NCBI GenBank assembly: GCA_964019055.1
Contig: OZ025224.1
Location: forward strand, 5,413,376-5,477,375
Length of the DNA: 64,000 bases
Source: Anthopleura xanthogrammica
Taxonomy: Eukaryota > Cnidaria > Anthozoa > Actiniaria > Actiniidae
Direction: 5' to 3'
The position numbers were made by a program, and so were the translations under genes. Every line of letters begins with the position of its first letter. Position 1 is the first letter of the stretch. A model generated the notes under the pieces. It worked only from the letters and a program-made list of their open reading frames with translations, was not told the DNA's origin and ran no database searches. Positions 13,174 to 25,000 of this stretch are shown here, in pieces.

Positions 13174-16100
13174 GATTATTATATTGAGAAATTAAGTTGA
13201 TTATTATATTGAGTAATTAATTTGATTATTATATTGAGAAATTAATTTGATTATTATATTGAGAAATTAAGTTGATTATTATATTGAGAAATTAAGTTGA
13301 TTATTATATTGAGAAATTAATTTGATTATTATATTGAGAAATTAATTTGATTATTATATTGAGAAATTAAGTTGATTATTATATTGAGAAATTAAGTTGA
13401 TTATTATATTGAGAAATTAAGTTGATTATTATATTGAGAAATTAAGTTGATTATTATATTGAGAAATTAATTTGATTATTATATTGAGAAATTAATTTGA
13501 TTATTATATTGAGAAATTAATTTGATTATTATATTGAGAAATTAATTTGATTATTATATTGAGAAATTAATTTGATTATTATATTGAGAAATTAATTTGA
13601 TTATTATATTGAGAAATTAATTTGATTATTATATTGAGAAATTAATTTGATTATTATATTGAGAAATTAATTTGATTATTATATTGAGAAATTAATTTGA
13701 TTATTATATTGAGAAATTAAGTTGATTATTATATTGAGAAATTAAGTTGATTATTATATTGAGAAATTAAGTTGATTATTATATTGAGAAATTAAGTTGA
13801 TTATTATATTGAGAAATTAAGTTGATTATTATATTGAGAAATTAAGTTGATTATTATATTGAGAAATTAATTTGATTATTATATTGAGAAATTAATTTGA
13901 TTATTATATTGAGAAATTAATTTGATTATTATATTGAGAAATTAATTTGATTATTATATTGAGAAATTAATTTGATTATTATATTGAGAAATTAATTTGA
14001 ATATTATATTGAGAAATTAAGTTGATTATTATATTGAGAAATTAAGTTGAGTATTATATTGAGAAATTAATTTGATTATTATATTGAGAAATTAATTTGA
14101 TTATTATATTGAGAAATTAATTTGATTATTATATTGAGAAATTAATTTGATTATTATATTGAGAAATTAAGTTGATTATTATATTGAGAAATTAAGTTGA
14201 TTATTATATTGAGAAATTAAGTTGATTATTATATTGAGAAATTAAGTTGATTATTATATTGAGAAATTAATTTGATTATTATATTGAGAAATTAATTTGA
14301 TTATTATATTGAGAAATTAATTTGATTATTATATTGAGAAATTAATTTGATTATTATATTGAGAAATTAAGTTGATTATTATATTGAGAAATTAATTTGA
14401 CTATTATATTGAGAAATTAAGTTGATTATTATATTGAGAAATTAATTTGATTATTATATTGAGAAATTAATTTGATTATTATATTGAGAAATTAAGTTGA
14501 TTATTATATTGAGAAATTAAGTTATTATATTGAGAAATTAAGTTGATTATTATATTGAGAAATTAATTTGATTATTATATTGAGAAATTAATTTGATTAT
14601 TATATTGAGAAATTAAGTTGATTATTATATTGAGAAATTAAGTTGATTATTATATTGAGAAATTAATTTGATTATTATATTGAGAAATTAAGTTGATTAT
14701 TATATTGAGAAATTAAGTTGATTATTATATTGAGAAATTAATTTGATTATTATATTGAGAAATTAAGTTGATTATTATATTGAGAAATTAAGTTGATTAT
14801 TATATTGAGAAATTAAGTTGATTATTATATTGAGAAATTAATTTGATTATTATATTGAGAAATTAAGTTGATTATTATATTGAGAAATTAAGTTGATTAT
14901 TATATTGAGAAATTAATTTGATTATTATATTGAGAAATTAATTTGATTATTATATTGAGAAATTAATTTGATTATTATATTGAGAAATTAAGTTGATTAT
15001 TATATTGAGAAATTAAGTTGATTATTATATTGAGAAATTAATTTGATTATTATATTGAGAAATTTATTTGATTATTATATTGAGAAATTAAGTTGATTAT
15101 TATATTGAGAAATTAAGTTGATTATTATATTGAGAAATTAAGTTGATTATTATATTGAGAAATTAATTTGATTATTATATTGAGAAATTAAGTTGATTAT
15201 TATATTGAGAAATTAATTTGATTATTATATTGAGAAATTAAGTTGATTATTATATTGAGGAATTAAGTTGATTATTATATTGAGAAATTAAGTTGATTAT
15301 TATATTGAGAAATTAATTTGATTATTATATTGAGAAATTAATTTGATTATTATATTGAGAAATTAATTTGATTATTATATTGAGAAATTAAGTTGATTAT
15401 TATATTGAGAAATTAAGTTGATTATTATATTGAGAAATTAAGTTGATTATTATATTGAGAAATTAAGTTGATTATTATATTGAGAAATTAATTTGATTAT
15501 TATATTGAGAAATTAAGTTGATTATTATATTGAGAAATTAATTTGATTATTATATTGAGAAATTAAGTTGATTATTATATTGAGAAATTAAGTTGATTAT
15601 TATATTGAGAAATTAAGTTGATTATTATATTGAGAAATTAAGTTGATTATTATATTGAGAAATTAAGTTGATTATTATATTGAGAAATTAAGTTGATTAT
15701 TATATTGAGAAATTAATTTGATTATTATATTGAGAAATTAATTTGATTATTATATTGAGAAATTAATTTGATTATTATATTGAGAAATTAATTTGATTAT
15801 TATATTGAGAAATTAAGTTGATTATTATATTGAGAAATTAATTTGATTATTATATTGAGAAATTAAGTTGATTATTATATTGAGAAATTAAGTTGATTAT
15901 TATATTGAGAAATTAAGTTGATTATTATATTGAGAAATTAAGTTGATTATTATATTGAGAAATTAAGTTGATTATTATATTGAGAAATTAATTTGATTAT
16001 TATATTGAGAAATTAATTTGATTATTATATTGAGAAATTAAGTTGATTATTATATTGAGAAATTAAGTTGATTATTATATTGAGAAATTAATTTGATTAT

Positions 16101-18742
16101 TATATTGAGAAATTAATTTGATTATTATATTGAGAAATTAAGTTGATTATTATATTGAGAAATTAATTTGATTATTATATTGAGAAATTAAGTTGATTAT
16201 TATATTGAGAAATTAATTTGATTATTATATTGAGAAATTAAGTTGATTATTATATTGAGAAATTAATTTGATTATTATATTGAGAAATTAAGTTGATTAT
16301 TATATTGAGAAATTAAGTTGATTATTATATTGAGAAATTAAGTTGATTATTATATTGAGAAATTAATTTGATTATTATATTGAGAAATTAATTTGATTAT
16401 TATATTGAGAAATTAAGTTGATTATTATATTGAGAAATTAAGTTGATTATTATATTGAGAAATTAATTTGATTATTATATTGAGAAATTAATTTGATTAT
16501 TATATTGAGAAATTAAGTTGATTATTATATTGAGAAATTAAGTTGATTATTATATTGAGAAATTAAGTTGATTATTATATTGAGAAATTAATTTGATTAT
16601 TATATTGAGAAATTAAGTTGATTATTATATTGAGAAATTAAGTTGATTATTATATTGAGAAATTAAGTTGATTATTATATTGAGAAATTAAGTTGATTAT
16701 TATATTGAGAAATTAAGTTGATTATTATATTGAGAAATTAAGTTGATTATTATATTGAGAAATTAATTTGATTATTATATTGAGAAATTAATTTGATTAT
16801 TATATTGAGAAATTAAGTTGATTATTATATTGAGAAATTAAGTTGATTATTATATTGAGAAATTAATTTGATTATTATATTGAGAAATTAAGTTGATTAT
16901 TATATTGAGAAATTAAGTTGATTATTATATTGAGAAATTAATTTGATTATTATATTGAGAAATTAAGTTGATTATTATATTGAGAAATTAAGTTGATTAT
17001 TATATTGAGAAATTAAGTTGATTATTATATTGAGAAATTAATTTGATTATTATATTGAGAAATTAAGTTGATTATTATATTGAGAAATTAAGTTGATTAT
17101 TATATTGAGAAATTAATTTGATTATTATATTGAGAAATTAATTTGATTATTATATTGAGAAATTAATTTGATTATTATATTGAGAAATTAAGTTGATTAT
17201 TATATTGAGAAATTAAGTTGATTATTATATTGAGAAATTAATTTGATTATTATATTGAGAAATTTATTTGATTATTATATTGAGAAATTAAGTTGATTAT
17301 TATATTGAGAAATTAAGTTGATTATTATATTGAGAAATTAAGTTGATTATTATATTGAGAAATTAATTTGATTATTATATTGAGAAATTAAGTTGATTAT
17401 TATATTGAGAAATTAATTTGATTATTATATTGAGAAATTAAGTTGATTATTATATTGAGGAATTAAGTTGATTATTATATTGAGAAATTAAGTTGATTAT
17501 TATATTGAGAAATTAATTTGATTATTATATTGAGAAATTAATTTGATTATTATATTGAGAAATTAATTTGATTATTATATTGAGAAATTAAGTTGATTAT
17601 TATATTGAGAAATTAAGTTGATTATTATATTGAGAAATTAAGTTGATTATTATATTGAGAAATTAAGTTGATTATTATATTGAGAAATTAATTTGATTAT
17701 TATATTGAGAAATTAAGTTGATTATTATATTGAGAAATTAATTTGATTATTATATTGAGAAATTAAGTTGATTATTATATTGAGAAATTAAGTTGATTAT
17801 TATATTGAGAAATTAAGTTGATTATTATATTGAGAAATTAAGTTGATTATTATATTGAGAAATTAAGTTGATTATTATATTGAGAAATTAAGTTGATTAT
17901 TATATTGAGAAATTAATTTGATTATTATATTGAGAAATTAATTTGATTATTATATTGAGAAATTAATTTGATTATTATATTGAGAAATTAATTTGATTAT
18001 TATATTGAGAAATTAAGTTGATTATTATATTGAGAAATTAATTTGATTATTATATTGAGAAATTAAGTTGATTATTATATTGAGAAATTAATTTGATTAT
18101 TATATTGAGAAATTAAGTTGATTATTATATTGAGAAATTAAGTTGATTATTATATTGAGAAATTAAGTTGATTATTATATTGAGAAATTAATTTGATTAT
18201 TATATTGAGAAATTAATTTGATTATTATATTGAGAAATTAAGTTGATTATTATATTGAGAAATTAAGTTGATTATTATATTGAGAAATTAATTTGATTAT
18301 TATATTGAGAAATTAATTTGATTATTATATTGAGAAATTAAGTTGATTATTATATTGAGAAATTAAGTTGATTATTATATTGAGAAATTAAGTTGATTAT
18401 TATATTGAGAAATTAATTTGATTATTATATTGAGAAATTAAGTTGATTATTATATTGAGAAATTAAGTTGATTATTATATTGAGAAATTAAGTTGATTAT
18501 TATATTGAGAAATTAAGTTGATTATTATATTGAGAAATTAAGTTGATTATTATATTGAGAAATTAATGATTATTATATTGAGAAATTAAGTTGATTATTA
18601 TATTGAGAAATTAAGTTGATTATTATATTGAGGAATTAAGTTGATTATTATATTGAGAAATTAAGTTGATTATTATATTGAGAAATTAAGTTGATTATTA
18701 TATTGAGAAATTAAGTTGATTATTATATTGAGAAATTAAGTT
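13174..18742. repeat. Satellite array of 25-bp units (~220 copies)
   Basis: The unit GATTATTATATTGAGAAATT plus AAKTT (25 bp, K = G or T) is repeated head to tail over about 5.57 kb with very little other variation. Nearly all difference between units is the single G/T position. Rare variants are a T for A giving AATTTATTTG (15061, 17261), a G giving GAGG (15260, 17460), and short units near 14521 and 18566. The right edge decays over 18743-18810 into related but imperfect units. There are no spacers and no coding potential. Confidence 0.97.
16725..18090 (+). repeat. Second copy of a ~1.37-kb higher-order block in the satellite (first copy 14525-15890)
   Basis: Line-by-line comparison shows 16725-18090 identical to 14525-15890 at a constant offset of 2,200 bp (88 units). 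The match includes the G/T pattern of every unit and the two rare private variants (AATTTATTTG and GAGG). The match breaks at the unit beginning about 15891/18091, where G and T differ, and at the short unit near 14521. This indicates a recent block duplication within the array, or an assembly duplication. Confidence 0.9.
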
Positions 18743-19241
18743 TTTTATCATATAATAAAGTTGTTTATTGAGAAAAATAAAGTTGTTTATCATATTGAGA
18801 AATAAAATAGTTCTTGATGCTCTTTGACATCCTCACAACAATTGTAATTTTCAGTTCCTTATTTTTGATCTAACCAATAAAGCCTAAACCCTTTGAAAAG
18901 ATTTGTGACAAGAGGATTGATATCATAAGTAATATACAATATTCGCAGCTAAGCTGTATCGGATTCACAATTATATCTCAGCTAATGGCTCACTATTGTA
19001 AATTCCATACAGCTAATCATATTGTATATACTATATAGCGTGCATGCCATGCATATATCCCTGAAAGAAAACTTGATATACATTGCCTAATTGCACTATT
19101 TTGTACAAACTAGTGGAAATAACTGGAGTGGAACAGTGCAAAGCCATATAGTCACATAATTCAAGCAGATTACAGGCTTATGTTAAGCAAAGTGTAGGGC
19201 TACATATATATACAAACAATTTTCAGATCACTAGAGGTAAG
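18743..19241. other. Satellite edge and transposon 3' flank, no gene
   Basis: Contains degenerate satellite units to about 18810, then AT-rich sequence up to the stop of the dead transposase. No terminal inverted repeat matching the other side of the transposase gene was found here. Confidence 0.5.
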
Positions 19242-20733
19242 TTAAGCAAAAGCTGCCAACTGGCTAACTTTAAATGATACTAGTTCCAGTGCCTCTTGAA
19301 AGATGTCTATACCCATATCATTTGATTCTCTCAAAGGATCAAGTCTTTCCAAAACAAATGATGCTAATACTTCATTGTCACCCAGGTCAATTTCATCCAC
19401 AATGACGTTATTATCACTATCTAATGGAGTCGGTCCATCCAGATCATAGCCATATTACTCAAAATCATTGGGGTCTTCATCAACCTCTCCATGTGAAAGG
19501 GAGTTTCCATGATGCATCATACCATTCAACCACATCTGATTGGGCGACCAATTTCTTTCAGTTCTTACATTGTGTTTATTATAAGCTTCAGTGAACTGAC
19601 TAAGGGCTTGGTTTCTTCGAGGTAGAAACACCAAGTGTAAGGTAAACAAATGTACAGAATCATCAGTGTTCAGGATGCCATAAAATATATAGTAGTAAAG
19701 GTGGGAAACACAAAGGAAAACATCCCTCCATAACCTTTCAATTCGTTGATTATGCGTTGATGGGCCTCCAATGAAGCTACCCCTTCCTTCCTCTAGCTTG
19801 TACCATTGCATCACAAACTTGAACATTTTCAACACCATGATCTACTCTTATTCTTGATGGCCAACGACCCCCATCATTTTCTACAGCATTTATAAACAAT
19901 TCAAGCACTGTTTCTGCTTTATTGTTAGAACTGCATCTCAAAAACATTATTCTCCTGGAACATCCGTCGATGCAGCCATGGATTACTAGTTTCCAACGGA
20001 TCAAGGAGTGATGTCCATTAAGATGCCAAAGGGAATTTGGCCAAGGCACGTGGTATTTTCTGCGTGACACAACAACACCACATCTCAAAGCAGTATTCTG
20101 AGGGTCTAATTTTGCCAACCTTTCTCTTATTCTTCTACGTTGAATTCGTAATCCAAGGGACTTCAAATACCCTGCAATCAAGTTATAACCAGTAGCTTTT
20201 CCATGGTTAGCAATGTATCCTTTAATAATATCGTCAAGTTCTCCATCAGACAAGCCGTTAAAACCCCTCATATTGTCTATAAAACCATACTCGACTACTC
20301 TTCTGTGAGCTGTCCATCTCGATACACCAAGCATTTGTGCAATTTTTGTTCACGTGAAACCAATTCCTCGCAGTTCTTCAAGCATTTCGACAGGAATTTT
20401 GACACACGGTCTTCCGCGACTTTCTCTTTTTTCTCTCTCTAGTGGAACAGAATCCATAGCTACAGTCGATGGAGTAATAATGCTTCGACGCAATATACAA
20501 AGTACGTCTGTTAAAGCAGTAATAATAGAATCCAGATTCTCCTTATCCCTTGAATCAAGACTGGAACATTCCCTTAATGACCTAATCAAACCAATGGTTT
20601 GATCAACAACTTCAGCATGTGCTTCTGCAGCTTCAAGGTCAAACTGCGATTGAAAAAGCTTCTCAGTATCATCTAAAAGTTTTTCCATAAACTTTGGCAA
20701 GTCAACTTTCAAATCAAAATTTTCGGCCGCCAT
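19242..20733 (-). pseudogene. Inactivated DDE-type (integrase-fold) transposase
   Basis: Read on the minus strand from ATG at 20733 (MAAENFDLK) to TAA at 19242-19244. An N-terminal helical region is followed by a helix-turn-helix-like stretch (QMLGVSRWTAHRRV) and an integrase-like core. In the core, W-H-L-N-G-H-H, I-D-G-C-S-R-R-I, R-V-D-H-G-V-E-N and H-N-Q-R-I-E-R-L-W-R-D line up with the three catalytic acidic sites in a DD35E-like spacing. Damage seen: an in-frame TGA at 20350-20352 where W is expected, a one-base frameshift near 19800-19815, and an in-frame TAA at about 19455. The first catalytic aspartate position is asparagine. It resembles integrase-core transposases common in fish and cnidarian genomes (possibly the IS3EU type, uncertain). 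It is flanked by the satellite and by a MITE fragment 3 bp upstream of the ATG. Confidence 0.85.
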
Positions 20734-20736
20734 ATT

Positions 20737-21045
20737 CACAGGTAGCCCAAGCTATGGTTCTGAATATATATATGAAGAATAGTTTGAGAAAAAGGGTCTA
20801 AGCGCTGAAGACCCCTTTTATATGTGAGCTTTAAATAAATACAAAATAATCAAGTAAAAGTGTTCCCTTTGATTGTAATACACTTTATTTCAATCCCTTA
20901 CGCCACGCCCTTTAACTTTTTCTTCCTTAAAGGCCCTTTTACTAAAACATTCTTCAAATATATATATAGAGAAAGTATGGCAGATCAAAAAATTTCTTTA
21001 AAATAAAATAAATTTCATATTTTATTGTTTCTTTACCTGTATATC
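20737..21045. mobile_element. Rearranged copy of the 45676-45833 MITE, abutting the transposase start
   Basis: Starts CACAGGTAGCCCAAGCTATG GTTCTGAATATATATAT, identical to the left end of the intact MITE at 45676. After about 190 bp of unrelated sequence it continues (20955-21040) with that MITE's interior (AGATCAAAAA, AAATAAATTTCATATTTTA, TTGTTTCTTTACCTGTATAT). The right terminal inverted repeat is missing. Confidence 0.75.
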
Positions 21046-21122
21046 AATGTTTTATTGCATGTTTTGTGGTTTCCTGACGGTTTGGTTGTACTTTAAGGTG
21101 ATTTTAGGAAATTTTATCTCCT

Positions 21123-21310
21123 CTCTAAAGACGATTGAATGAAAACTAAAGGATTGGATTGAATGAAAAATAAAGGATTGGATTGAATGAAAAATAAAGG
21201 ATTGGATTGAATGAAAAAAAAAAAGGATTGAATGCAAAATAAAGGATTGGATTGAATAAAAAATTGAAAAAGATTGGATCAAATGAAATAATGAGGATTG
21301 GATTGAATTA
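21123..21310 (+). repeat. Imperfect tandem repeat of GGATTGGATTGAATGAAAAATAAA-like units
   Basis: About seven units of roughly 24 bp built on GGATTGGATTGAATGAAAA, with slippage in the A-run. A small open frame through it on the minus strand (repeated F-H-S-I-Q-S-F) is a product of the repeat. Confidence 0.85.
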
Positions 21311-21343
21311 AAAACAATTACATTAAAGGAATATTTCAGAGAT

Positions 21344-21455
21344 TAAATTTTGCTACAATCGGCTTGCCATCGCTAGCTAGCCTCATGATCTGACACCTCG
21401 GTTTTGCAGTGACGTCATTTCTACGTCACTATTTCAGATTAGCTGGTAGGCGTGA
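21344..21455 (-). repeat. Interspersed repeat cassette containing TGACGTCA-type sites (partner at 36950-37030)
   Basis: The stretch CACCTCGGTTTTGCAGTGAC GTCATTTCTACGTCACTATT TCAGATTAGCTGGT is the inverted, about 90% identical counterpart of 36952-37012. It lies about 300 bp upstream of the first coding exon of the PAN/EGF/PLAT gene. It holds a palindromic TGACGTCA and a nearby TACGTCA, which resemble CREB/ATF half-sites. Any regulatory role is inference. Confidence 0.6.
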
Positions 21456-21737
21456 AGAACAGTTGATTGGCTTGACGAGATCTCACAAAGGTACCTTAAT
21501 TAGTATTATATTCTAAATATCAAACAAAAACGGCTATTCATAGAGACCCTACAATTCGCAGAGCTGACAGATAAATTATAAATGATTTTTTAGGAATGAA
21601 ATAAATTAATTATAATAGTTATCGCTAAACATTTTACCTTACAAGTCTGCTGTGTTCATTTTATAGTTTGGCAGCTGCTGCTAGCTAGTAGCATAGATGA
21701 AGAAATTATCCTTGGAAATATAAAATATATATAAAGC

Positions 21738-22018
21738 ATGAAATTCGGCCATTGGATGAAGAACTATCTAGTAATGGTTTCTCTCCTTGTTATCGTCCAA
21801 TCCAAAGGTAAGATGACAGTAAATTTGCCGTGAAAAGTTTGAAGAAATCATATTAGCCCAAAGTAAAAGTTGTACTTTGGTTGAATTGCAAATAGGTACT
21901 GAAACATAGTGTAACTTTTTAAGCCTTAGTTTTTGGTAAGAAATTCTTCATTTTGATAAATGTATGCTCTTGATAGGCATGGCAGCGAAGTATTAGTGGA
22001 AGAACTAAAACTTGGATG

Positions 22019-22078
<60 letters not shown>

Positions 22079-25000
22079 TGAGTATAGGTCATTAGATATC
22101 AGTGATCAAAGCCGTTTCATTTTTCGAGAAAGAAAATAAAAATTGCTTTTTTGATACTAAAAGATGAACAACTTCAGTATCAGCAGATAACACAGCTTCG
22201 GTCCTGATCATTTACGATATCCTGCTGCGTATCATGCTATAATTTCCAAACAAAATAAAAGCCAGACATAGGAAGTAATTTAGATTCAGCCCAGAGGAGG
22301 GTCCAGGGTTATCCCATGATGCATTGCGTTTCATAGTATATTATCAATTCTTTCGTGACGTCATCACTTTGTTAGAGCTGGCTTTGAGTGAAGATCAAAA
22401 TGGCGATGTTTAGTCCAGTTGCTAGATACTCGGCATCTTTTCCGGAGTTTTTCTTTATTTTATGTTCTCTGTGTATCGAAAAACGATGTTTCTGCTTCTA
22501 TTCCCAGCATGGAAGGAGTTGAAGTTGTTTTATACTGATTCATCTAGTTATATACGCATAAAAATTAGAGATATAAACGATGACAACTGTAACATGCTCT
22601 AAAACTGCCCAGGACATTCTAAAGTTTGTGATTTCGGTAAAAAACGCATTTATTTCTCATTTTTTCCCACAATTTTACATAAAATATAGCAATATTTGAC
22701 TAGTTTGCATTGAATCTTTCCATTTTTTACGAGAGAGAGAGAAATATAGTCACAATTCATACGTATTTTGACATAATAAGCGTTAATCAGCTTTGTCAAA
22801 TTTTTATCAAAAACTTTAAAACTTGACGGAAGTTAGCTTTAACAGTTACCAATTTTACGGTAAAAGTAAGGCATCCTAATAAGAATTTGACATAACAGCA
22901 AGTAACAACATGTTTTGGCTAATTTCACAGCATTTTTTTGTGGTGGCAAAAAACGACAAAAAAATGTATATTTTACTGTAAAAAAAACTCACGGTAAAAA
23001 CCGCACTATTTTATTGATATTTGACGCTCAACTAACTGGCACAGAAAATTCTAAGCCACCTAACCAGTTCATCACTGGCACAGAAATTTCTGATTCACTT
23101 AAGGTGACTGACTACTTTAGCAAGGAATAATTACAAAATGTTCTTAGAAAGATATTTTACACAGAATTTAACGCTGATTCCAAAACTGAAGAGAAAAATG
23201 GGATGTCCCGAGCTCGTTTTCGAGATAATGAACTTTGAATATGACCATCTTGACAAGATTTCGAAAGAAAAATGGCGGAAATCAAGCTTTGCACACAAAA
23301 ATTCATAACTCAAAAGTTAAAGAAGCTCTGGAAGCAATGTTCTCAGGACATCTACTTTAAACATTATTTTTGAAGACTAACTAAAAAAAAATGAAAGAAA
23401 GTTTTAAAAATAAGCTAAAAATTTAGCTTCTTGTTAGCTCAATCACCGAAAATCGTGCTCAAACTACAACAACAAAAACACATAAAACGTTTTCTTTATA
23501 AGTTCTAATAATTAAGTTTTCCTCAAACTTTCTCAAAAGATTCATTTTTACCTTTTGTTTTAGGAAATCCCAAAAAAAATATAGAGTCCCGTGCAAAAAT
23601 CGGGGTTTTTGCCCTGTTGAAGTTCAAAACGGGTATGGTTCCTCAATAAAATTTTAAAGCTTGTTAGTCCAGTTGCTAGATACTTGGCATCTTTTCCGGA
23701 GTTTTTCTTTATTTTATGTTTTCTGTGTATCGAAAAACGATGTTTCTGCTTCTATTCCCAGCATGGAAAGAGTTGAAGTTGTTTTAGACTGATTTATCTA
23801 GTTACATATACGGATAAATTTGAGAGAAAGAAACTTTCGTGACGAGTGACAACTGAGTGTTCGATGGACTCGTTGTTCAACAAAGTGCGTATCCCAGCGC
23901 TTATTTGCCTTATTTCAGCATCTAATATACGGATAAGTTGTAATTTATTACTTTTCTTGTCGTGTAAAATATGCAGTGATTTTACTGAATTTCCGTTTAT
24001 TATTTATACATTTCCAATGTTCAGTTCTTCGTTAGTGAAGTGTCAATAAATGCCGCTATTTTCAGAGGTCCTAAACACATCTAAAACCTGGAGTACTTTG
24101 GAGTACTTTTGTTTACGAGTATGAATTAACCCTTAAGCTAAGATATGATGGTATTAAAACGAAAAATACTCTTATAATTCCTGAGAAATAAGCGTTTTGC
24201 CTACAACATCTCGAATCTTTGAGGCGTATCAAGTCGCCTTTCTAAAATATCAATTTTTTTATGAAATTTTAACCCTACTTTCATTATTCGATTCTTCAAC
24301 ACCGAGACGGTTCAATGTTTACAATTCGTAAGCGATATGCATCATGGGATAACCCTGGACCCTCCCCTACCCATATCCGGACAACATGTGTCTTTGCTCA
24401 AACTTCCATTTTTTAACCTACTTATGGATAATCTTACTCTAGTTCAATGAATCCGAATTTTACATCAGATGTTAGACTTGGATGAAAGTTTTGAAAAATA
24501 TTCTTTTAAAGCTAATTTACGTTGCCCATAGCAACGATAAATAATCTACACAGTGTAGCACACTTAACGGGAAAGTTTCAAGCGATTTATTTCATCTTTT
24601 TGATTTCGAATAAATTGGTGCTTAAACATTTTTAAAATGCGTTTTTTACAGTGTTTGAAATATAGGCGATTTGACAAGGAATTGACTTCCACCAAATTCC
24701 TATTACGTTGTGATGGCAAATTGTACATTTCCAGTGCTGTAAGATGACGCTTTCTTGACAGTAAGAACGCTCCTATAACCACGTGATATCATGACGTATT
24801 TCCTCACCCCCACTTCTCCGCGGTAAAGAATGCTTCGATGTTTTTACCGACACTTAGCCAAAAATAGTTGTAGTAAAATAAAGCTTTATTAGTTCTTTGA
24901 ATTCATTTACTATAAAAAAACAGAAGCGAATGGAGAGTGCAAGAATTGGGAGTTCTTCTTGAAGGAGGAAGGACATTATCTACGTCATCACAGTATTGAG

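Noticed and set aside
13174..18742. Regularly spaced repeats that could suggest a CRISPR-like array
   Set aside because: The 25-bp units are head to tail with no unique spacers, and the DNA is clearly animal (introns, SRCR/EGF genes). It is a satellite.
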